A DNA stretch of 45,421 nt from SOIA01 sp964348015 (GTDB taxonomy: Bacteria; Acidobacteriota; Aminicenantia; Aminicenantales; Aminicenantaceae): positions 1 to 45,421 of the forward strand of contig CAYGBC010000063.1 of the NCBI GenBank assembly GCA_964348015.1, in the 5' to 3' direction. Each line of letters opens with the position of its first letter. Position 1 is the first letter of the stretch. Of the stretch, positions 39,750 through 45,421 are shown piece after piece. A program made the position numbers and the translations under genes. The notes below the pieces were generated by a model. It was given only the letters and a program-made list of their open reading frames with translations, was not told the origin of the DNA and did not search any database.

Positions 39750-42059
39750 TTATTTTTTCTCTTTTGGGAGAGGTGTGATTTTCGTGATTTTCCAGGTCTC
39801 CCCCTGCCTTGTGATCTCCCACTGGATCGTTCCGTCAAACACATCCTGTTGGACTCCATCTCTGGTTGTTGCCTTGATGACATGAGAGAAGCTTATTTCT
39901 GCCGTGTTAGTTCCCTTGAATTGGAGGCCCGTACCCGATGCGGACGACTGGAAACTTTCGAAACTTCTCATGCTCAATTCTGTTCTCTTTTTCAGGCTGT
40001 TGAAGAGTTGCGGAGAACAGACTCTCTCATAGAATGCCACCAGATTTTTGGAGTTGACGGCCTGGACGTACTGGTTGACAAGGGCTATGGCCTGCTGCTG
40101 GGCATAATTTATCCTTGCCTGGCTCAACAGCCGTTTGGCTTCAGCATTGTCTGCGTCCAATTCGAGGACTCTATTCGCCTGGCTGATACATTCCTGGTAT
40201 TTTCTGTTCTGGAAGGCGTCCCGGGCGGTTTCGAGCTTGCTCGAGATTTCCTGCTCCTTGATTCTGTCGCTGATTCTTTTCTTCGCTTCGGCCATGAAAA
40301 ACTGGGCAGAGGAATTGTTGGGCTCGAACTTCAGCACTTCTTCCATCTGTTGGATGCATTCCTCGTAATCTTCCCGGTTGAACGCCTGGATTCCGCGGTC
40401 AAGATTAACGGACACGTCTGGTTTTTTCTTCTCAGGCTTTGTGGGCTCGGGTTCGGGAGGAGCCTTTTCTTTGGGTTGAACTGCTGGCCCTTTAGTTTTT
40501 GGCGGCTTGGCTGCGGGAGGCTCTGTCGCTTCTCCAGGCTCTGCGGCCGCCGTTTGAATTTTTTCTTCCAGGTATTTGACTTTCTGAACCACGACGTTGA
40601 ACTCCTGGCCCTGGGGTGCGATCTCGAGGTATTTCTTGTAGTACGGGAGAGCCTTCTCCGGCTCCTGTTTCTGCTCGTATATCAGGCCGAGCTGGCCGTA
40701 CGGGCGCGGGTCTGTGCCATCGAGAGCGATGGCTTTTTCATACGCGGGGATCGCTTCTTCGAGTTTCTCCTGGGCTTTGAGTGTGCTTGCCAGTCCAAAC
40801 TGTGCTTCGAAATGGCCGGGCTCAATTTCCAGGACTTTTTTGTACTGGTTGTAAGCCCTGGAATAGTCTTTGTCTTTCCAGAATTGGCTCGCGGCATTCA
40901 TGCCGTCCTCGACCTGTCGTTCGAGCGGGGGCGCTGGAGATTTTTTAAAGATTTCAGGCAGGGGAGTGAACTGCCATGCAGCCAGAACGATAATGACCGC
41001 GCCGACAACGATAAGTGCCGGCAGAAAAAGCTTTTTAGGCGCGAAGCTAACAGTGAACTCCCGTGAAGTGCTGGGCTTATCCGGAATCACCCTGTCTGTC
41101 GTCGGGAATTGCCTCTCGATCTTGTTCAATTCCCCAAGGAGATCCTCCACGCTTTGAGGTCTTTTTCCTCTGTCTTTCTCGAGACATTGGAGAATCAAGC
41201 GGCAGAGATCGATGGGGATCTGGGCGTTGATTTCTCTGGGGTTCCGGGGTTTTTCTCTGGTGTGTTTTATGGCCACACTGATCGCCGTATCGCCCGTGAA
41301 AGGGGTGGTCCCGGTCGTCATCTCATACAGGATAACGCCCATAGCATAGATATCCGCGCGCACGTCCACCGGTTTCCCTTCCACCTGCTCCGGAGACATG
41401 TATTCCGGTGTCCCGATCATCATTCCTGAGGTCGTGACGCCCTTCGACTTCATCGAACGCGCGATCCCGAAATCCATAATGTGGGCGTGTCCCTTTTTAT
41501 CAATCATGATGTTCTGGGGTTTCAGGTCGCGGTGCACGACACCCAGTTTGTGGGCTTCGAGCAGGCCTTCACAGACCTGTTTGGCAATATAGACCACCTT
41601 CCCCGTGCTCAACGGTCCGACTCTCCGGAGGGTGCTTTTCAGGTCTTCTCCGGAGACGTACTCCATCGTGATGTACGGGGTCATTTCAGCCTTGCTGAGG
41701 TCGTACATCCGGCAGACGTTTTTGTGGGTGATCTTGCGGGCAAATTTCAGCTCGTTCCGGAAGCGTTCGATGATATTGTTGTCAGCGGCGATTTCGGGCT
41801 TCAGGAGTTTCAACGCCACTTTCTCCCCGAGTTCTTTGTCGAGAACCTTGTAGACATTGCCCATTCCCCCTTTCCCCAGTTCCTCGATGATCTGGTATCT
41901 ACCGGCAAACGTGCTGCCGATGGTCAATTCTTCCCGGGGATGACGGACGGTTTCTGTCTTTGAGTAGGGCATGTCAGAGGAAGGAAAGAGCTTTGCTCCG
42001 CACGAGTTGCAGAATCCGCTTCCCTGAGGATTTTCAGTCTGGCATTGGGGGCATTTCAT
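39750..42059 (-). CDS. Zinc-ribbon Ser/Thr protein kinase with TPRs and C-terminal NTF2-like domain
   Basis: A 769-residue membrane protein. Zinc ribbon 1-22 (CPQC...CNSC), kinase ~52-315 with GKGGMGNVY, Lys84, HRDLKPQN and DFG 196-198. A transmembrane helix at ~345-362 is followed by AWQFTPLPEI. Outside: TPRs ~385-490 (LEIEPGHFEAQFGLASTLKA), a Pro/Ala/Glu-rich linker ~500-560, more TPRs ~565-650 and an NTF2-like domain ~655-769 (LVNQYVQAVNSKNLVAFYER, then GETWKITKITPLPK). The NTF2-like part may sense a small ligand. It is closely related to the kinase at 42337-44541, and it is followed by the SH3/beta-barrel gene after 26 bp. Confidence 0.92.
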   Translation of the reverse strand: MKCPQCQTENPQGSGFCNSCGAKLFPSSDMPYSKTETVRHPREELTIGSTFAGRYQIIEELGKGGMGNVYKVLDKELGEKVALKLLKPEIAADNNIIERFRNELKFARKITHKNVCRMYDLSKAEMTPYITMEYVSGEDLKSTLRRVGPLSTGKVVYIAKQVCEGLLEAHKLGVVHRDLKPQNIMIDKKGHAHIMDFGIARSMKSKGVTTSGMMIGTPEYMSPEQVEGKPVDVRADIYAMGVILYEMTTGTTPFTGDTAISVAIKHTREKPRNPREINAQIPIDLCRLILQCLEKDRGKRPQSVEDLLGELNKIERQFPTTDRVIPDKPSTSREFTVSFAPKKLFLPALIVVGAVIIVLAAWQFTPLPEIFKKSPAPPLERQVEDGMNAASQFWKDKDYSRAYNQYKKVLEIEPGHFEAQFGLASTLKAQEKLEEAIPAYEKAIALDGTDPRPYGQLGLIYEQKQEPEKALPYYKKYLEIAPQGQEFNVVVQKVKYLEEKIQTAAAEPGEATEPPAAKPPKTKGPAVQPKEKAPPEPEPTKPEKKKPDVSVNLDRGIQAFNREDYEECIQQMEEVLKFEPNNSSAQFFMAEAKKRISDRIKEQEISSKLETARDAFQNRKYQECISQANRVLELDADNAEAKRLLSQARINYAQQQAIALVNQYVQAVNSKNLVAFYERVCSPQLFNSLKKRTELSMRSFESFQSSASGTGLQFKGTNTAEISFSHVIKATTRDGVQQDVFDGTIQWEITRQGETWKITKITPLPKEKK

Positions 42060-42118
42060 ATCCCGTGCTTCCTTAAGCTCATAAGAAAAAAATGTGGGTA
42101 TATTGTATATTTAATAAA

Positions 42119-42146
42119 TTATTATGTATTCATAAAAATTAGTCAA
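42119..42146 (-). promoter_or_regulatory. Possible promoter of the second kinase gene
   Basis: On the minus strand TTGACT (42141-42146), a 16-bp spacer and TAATAA (42119-42124), with a 60-nt AT-rich leader. It lacks the TTGATATTCTTTTGCCA block of the other two kinase promoters. Confidence 0.4.
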
Positions 42147-42336
42147 TGTATAAATCTGCTCGGAGCTAGACCTCAAAAACTTAAGACAGCAGAGATCAGA
42201 TTTTCAGTGTCTCTGAAGTTTGATGCTTTCAGGAAAAGAGATTGTTCGATTCAGTCCGTCTCTTTGCTTGAAGGATTCTGGAGTATAAAGAAACGGAACT
42301 GCGGATTTAAATGAATCAGAGAGGTCTGAATGATAA

Positions 42337-44541
42337 TTACAATAAGTTATCTGTCTGGATCTTCTGTAAGCTCTGTTGTTTCTCTTTTGGCCTGGAGTTG
42401 ATGTTCCAGATTTTCCAGGTGTTGCCCGCTCTTCTGACGCGCCATACGACTTGACCGTTAAAAAATTCATGCCTCTGCCCGTTCTCTAAGACTCCAGCGA
42501 TTACGTTGGAAAAGCTTATCTCAGCCTGATTGAGACCTTTAAATTGAATGTTGACACCCGAAGCGCTGGATTGGAAACTTTCGAACCGGCTCATGCTGGA
42601 TTCAGTTTTTTGTTTGAGCCTTTGGAAGAGCTGCGGAACACATGCCTTCTCGTAAAACGCGACCAGATTTTTAGAATTGATGGATTGGACATACTCGTTC
42701 ACAAGAGCGTTTGCCTGCTGCTGTGCCATTTTCATTCGTATTTGAGTGACCAGTCTTCTGGCTTGAGTGTTTTGAGGATCTAATTTCAGTACTTCTTGAA
42801 TATGCTGAGCGCTCTCCCTGTAATCTCCTCTTTGAAACGCCTCTTGAGCAATTCTGAGTTTATCGCTGATTTCCTGTTCTTGAGCTTTTTCGCTCTTTTT
42901 GTTCTTTGCTTCGGACAGAAAATACTGGGCAGAAGTGTTTTCGGGGTCTATCTTCAGCACCTCTTCCATCCGCGTGATGCATTCGTCGTAGTTTCCCCGG
43001 TTGAATGCCTGGATCCCTTGATCCACCATGCTGGGGACATCGGGCTTGGTTTCTGTGCTCTCGGCTTTTGGTGGAGCTTTTTTCTCTGGCTCCGGTTTTG
43101 GCTCCTCCGGCACCGGCTTTTTGACCGCTTCAGGTCCGGGAGCCTTTTTCTCCTCCGGCGCTGCGGCTTGAACAGGTTCCTCAGCGGTGAGGAGTGCAGA
43201 GGACGGAGAGATTCCCAGGATTTCTGGAAGAGGAGTGAACTGCCAGGCGACTACTGCAACCAGAAGAGCGAATACAATCAGAGCGGCTATCCGCTCAAAT
43301 TTGATTTTCCGGAGTCGGCGTCTCTTGGGCTGGACGACCTCCCTCTCATGGAACCACTGCCAGCTCACAGTCAGGAGCAGGGCCAGGATAAGCGTCACTA
43401 CAATATAATCCACAACCTGCTTGGGAAGATGGTAATGGCCGACCAGAATGTGATGAGCAAATTCAATCAGGGCAGCGCCGCCTCCGATAAAAGCAGCGAC
43501 AGTATGAAAAATTTTCCTTTCCTTCAATTTTCTCAGGAAAGCCATGAAAAGGGTCTTTTCCCCTTCTAAAATCATCTCCTTGGTCGGAATCTCTTTCTCT
43601 ATGGCGGACAGCTCATTCAGGATTTCGGCCGTGTTCTGGTACCTTTTTTCGCGTTTTTTCTCCAGACATCTCATGACCAACTGATTGAGATGATCGGGGA
43701 TTTGAGGGTTGAAGTATTTGGGTTCCCGAGGAATCTCAGTTTTGTGTTTCACGGCGACGCTCAAAGGAGTTTTTCCCTCGAAAGGGAGAGCGCCTGTCAG
43801 CATCTCGTACATGATTACGCCCACGGCATAAATGTCCGCGCGGTGATCGACCTGCACTCCTTCGACCTGCTCTGGGGATATATAGTCCGGTGTCCCGATA
43901 ATCATTCCCGCTGTAGTGACGCCCTTTGTCTTGAGGGAGCGGGCTATCCCGAAATCCATGATGTGAGTATGCCCTGTTTTGTCGATCATGAGGTTTTGAG
44001 GTTTCAAATCCCGGTGCACAACTCCCAGCTTGTGGGCTTCGGCCAGCCCTTCGCAGGTCTGCTTGGCAATATACACGGCTTTTCCGATACTCAAATGCCC
44101 CACTCTCCGCAGGGTGCTTTTGAGATCTTCGCCCGATACGTATTCCATGGTGATGTACGGAGTGTTTTCGTGCTTACCGAGGTGATACATACGGCAGACG
44201 TTTTTGTGTGTGATTTTTCGGGCGAATTTGAGCTCGTTCCGGAAACGCTCGATCACCTGCTCATCAGAGGCGATCTCGGGCTTCAACAGTTTTAAAGCGA
44301 CTTTTTCCCCGAGTTCTGTATCCAGGACCTTGTAAACGCTGCCCATTCCCCCCTTTCCCAGTTCTTCGATGATCTGATATCTTCCGGCAAACGTAGTGCC
44401 TAAGGTCAATTCCTCCTTTGGATTCTGAACGGTCTCTGTCTGCTTTACAGGAATATCCGGGGAGGGCACAAGCTGCATTCCGCACTTGCTGCAAAATCCG
44501 CTGTCTGAAGGATTTTCGCTCTGGCAGTGTGGGCATTTCAT
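42337..44541 (-). CDS. Zinc-ribbon Ser/Thr kinase with three membrane helices and NTF2-like domain
   Basis: A 734-residue protein. The ATG at 44539-44541 gives the same MKCPxC start as the paralogues; a TTG two codons upstream is the alternative. Zinc ribbon 1-22, kinase ~52-315 (Lys84, HRDLKPQN, DFG). Unlike its paralogues it carries three membrane helices: FHTVAAFIGGGAALIEFAHH and VVDYIVVTLILALLLTVSW are inserted after LRKLKERK, before the usual IAALIVFALLVAVVAWQFTPL. This LKERK-plus-two-helix module resembles the membrane anchor of many TolB/TPR and adenylate cyclase proteins. A Pro/Lys/Glu linker, TPRs and a C-terminal NTF2-like domain (~620-725) follow, as in the kinase at 39750. The first external TPR block of that kinase is missing here. 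Confidence 0.92.
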   Translation of the reverse strand: MKCPHCQSENPSDSGFCSKCGMQLVPSPDIPVKQTETVQNPKEELTLGTTFAGRYQIIEELGKGGMGSVYKVLDTELGEKVALKLLKPEIASDEQVIERFRNELKFARKITHKNVCRMYHLGKHENTPYITMEYVSGEDLKSTLRRVGHLSIGKAVYIAKQTCEGLAEAHKLGVVHRDLKPQNLMIDKTGHTHIMDFGIARSLKTKGVTTAGMIIGTPDYISPEQVEGVQVDHRADIYAVGVIMYEMLTGALPFEGKTPLSVAVKHKTEIPREPKYFNPQIPDHLNQLVMRCLEKKREKRYQNTAEILNELSAIEKEIPTKEMILEGEKTLFMAFLRKLKERKIFHTVAAFIGGGAALIEFAHHILVGHYHLPKQVVDYIVVTLILALLLTVSWQWFHEREVVQPKRRRLRKIKFERIAALIVFALLVAVVAWQFTPLPEILGISPSSALLTAEEPVQAAAPEEKKAPGPEAVKKPVPEEPKPEPEKKAPPKAESTETKPDVPSMVDQGIQAFNRGNYDECITRMEEVLKIDPENTSAQYFLSEAKNKKSEKAQEQEISDKLRIAQEAFQRGDYRESAQHIQEVLKLDPQNTQARRLVTQIRMKMAQQQANALVNEYVQSINSKNLVAFYEKACVPQLFQRLKQKTESSMSRFESFQSSASGVNIQFKGLNQAEISFSNVIAGVLENGQRHEFFNGQVVWRVRRAGNTWKIWNINSRPKEKQQSLQKIQTDNLL

Positions 44542-44571
44542 GGGCAATGCTTCCTTTTCTTGCCTGGCAAA

Positions 44572-44600
44572 AGAATATCAATTACTTAGACAATAGTCAA
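44572..44600 (-). promoter_or_regulatory. Promoter of the third kinase, with shared kinase block
   Basis: On the minus strand TTGACT (44595-44600), a 17-bp spacer and TATTCT (44572-44577), inside the shared block TTGATATTCTTTTGCCA (44565-44581). It lies about 30 bp before the ATG and diverges from the rRNA promoter. Confidence 0.7.
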
Positions 44601-44709
44601 TGTCAAACCATTGGGTGTTATTCTCGAGGTCTGATTCGGCGATTTTGGGATGAGAATCCCGAATGTGTAAAAAATCTTGATTTTTTTAATAAAAATAGGG
44701 GAATGAGTC

Positions 44710-44738
44710 TTGACATTTAACCGGAACACCCCTATTAT
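44710..44738 (+). promoter_or_regulatory. rRNA operon promoter
   Basis: TTGACA (44710-44715), a 17-bp spacer and TATTAT (44733-44738). An A/T-rich stretch (44669-44700), including an AAAAAATC-TT-GATTTTTT inverted repeat, lies just upstream and could act as an UP element. Transcription should start near 44745, giving a leader of about 180 nt before the 16S gene. Confidence 0.75.
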
Positions 44739-44777
44739 ATAGGAGGTTTCTTGCGTACGATAAGTGCGCATGAAAAT

Positions 44778-44922
44778 TTACTTTGTTCAAAATAAAGTAA
44801 ATACAGATTCATTTGTCTCTTTCTCGGGACAGAAAGAGAAAGTTCTTTGAAAAAAAGCGGAGCAGCCTTGATCGATCCCATTTGCCAAAAAATGGTGAGA
44901 AAAGAACTCTTCGGAGTTCTTT
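44778..44922 (+). promoter_or_regulatory. 16S leader with three hairpins and a boxA-like element
   Basis: Hairpins: TTTACTTT/AAAGTAAA (44778-44801), TCTCTTTCT/AGAAAGAGA (44816-44839) and AAAGAACTC-TTCG-GAGTTCTTT (44901-44922). The last has a 9-bp stem closed by a UUCG loop and touches the 16S 5' end. GTTCTTTGA (44842-44850) resembles boxA antitermination sites of rRNA leaders. The stems may guide processing or antitermination. Confidence 0.55.
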
Positions 44923-44923
44923 A

Positions 44924-45421
<498 letters not shown>

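Noticed and set aside
39744..41066. Open frame of 440 codons on the plus strand
   Set aside because: Antisense to the second kinase; the Phe/Cys/Leu-rich translation mirrors its TPR and linker regions.

Overview
This 45.4 kb window is bacterial, of middling GC content, with dense genes on both strands and an incomplete 16S rRNA gene at its right edge. The 16S 5' region, the several exported S9 peptidases, the TPR-rich serine/threonine kinases with N-terminal zinc ribbons and the exported beta-propeller and CHAT/TPR proteins fit an Acidobacteriota-like lineage. Candidatus Aminicenantes (OP8) is my best guess, but it rests on recall, not on a search. Gram-negative architecture is supported by an outer-membrane-type beta-barrel protein, a LolA-like protein and a pseudopilin operon.

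Left third (1-15.6 kb): the tail of a membrane glycosyltransferase-like gene; an exported, C-terminally anchored TPR-CHAT protease-like protein; a small exported protein of unknown function; a sodium/solute symporter preceded by an unlisted 32-residue single-span membrane protein; ndk; a short QueG-like iron-sulfur protein; a PAS/GAF/GGDEF diguanylate cyclase; an exported GyrI-like protein; and two large exported S9 peptidases.

Middle (16-31.5 kb): a two-gene unit (HEAT-repeat protein plus HD-GYP-like protein) is present twice in tandem. The HEAT and HD proteins also seem to share an N-terminal domain. After a cluster of dispersed repeats come an ABM-family gene, a decayed zinc-ribbon kinase start that keeps its promoter, and a winged-helix plus nucleotidyltransferase pair behind a strong promoter and a perfect 16-bp palindrome. 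Next is an apparent operon of an NHL-propeller lipoprotein, a double-cubane-cluster (YjiM-type) protein and its ATP-dependent activator. Then an exported amidohydrolase, an exported DsrE-like protein and a LolA-like protein.

Right third (31.5-45.4 kb): a four-gene minor-pseudopilin operon interrupted by dispersed repeats, then three paralogous zinc-ribbon Ser/Thr kinases (two with C-terminal NTF2-like domains, one with long TPR arrays) and an SH3/beta-barrel outer membrane protein in operon with the middle kinase. The window ends with a strong rRNA promoter, a hairpin-rich leader and the first ~500 nt of 16S rRNA.

Promoters are unusually readable here. Many genes have TTGAC(A/T), a 16-18 bp spacer and a TATAAT or TATTCT -10. 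Two kinases and the kinase remnant share an identical 17-nt block around the -10. The strongest leads for new biology are the duplicated HEAT/HD-GYP unit, the tiny symporter partner, the wHTH/nucleotidyltransferase locus with its palindromes, and the kinase family with its shared promoter and relic.
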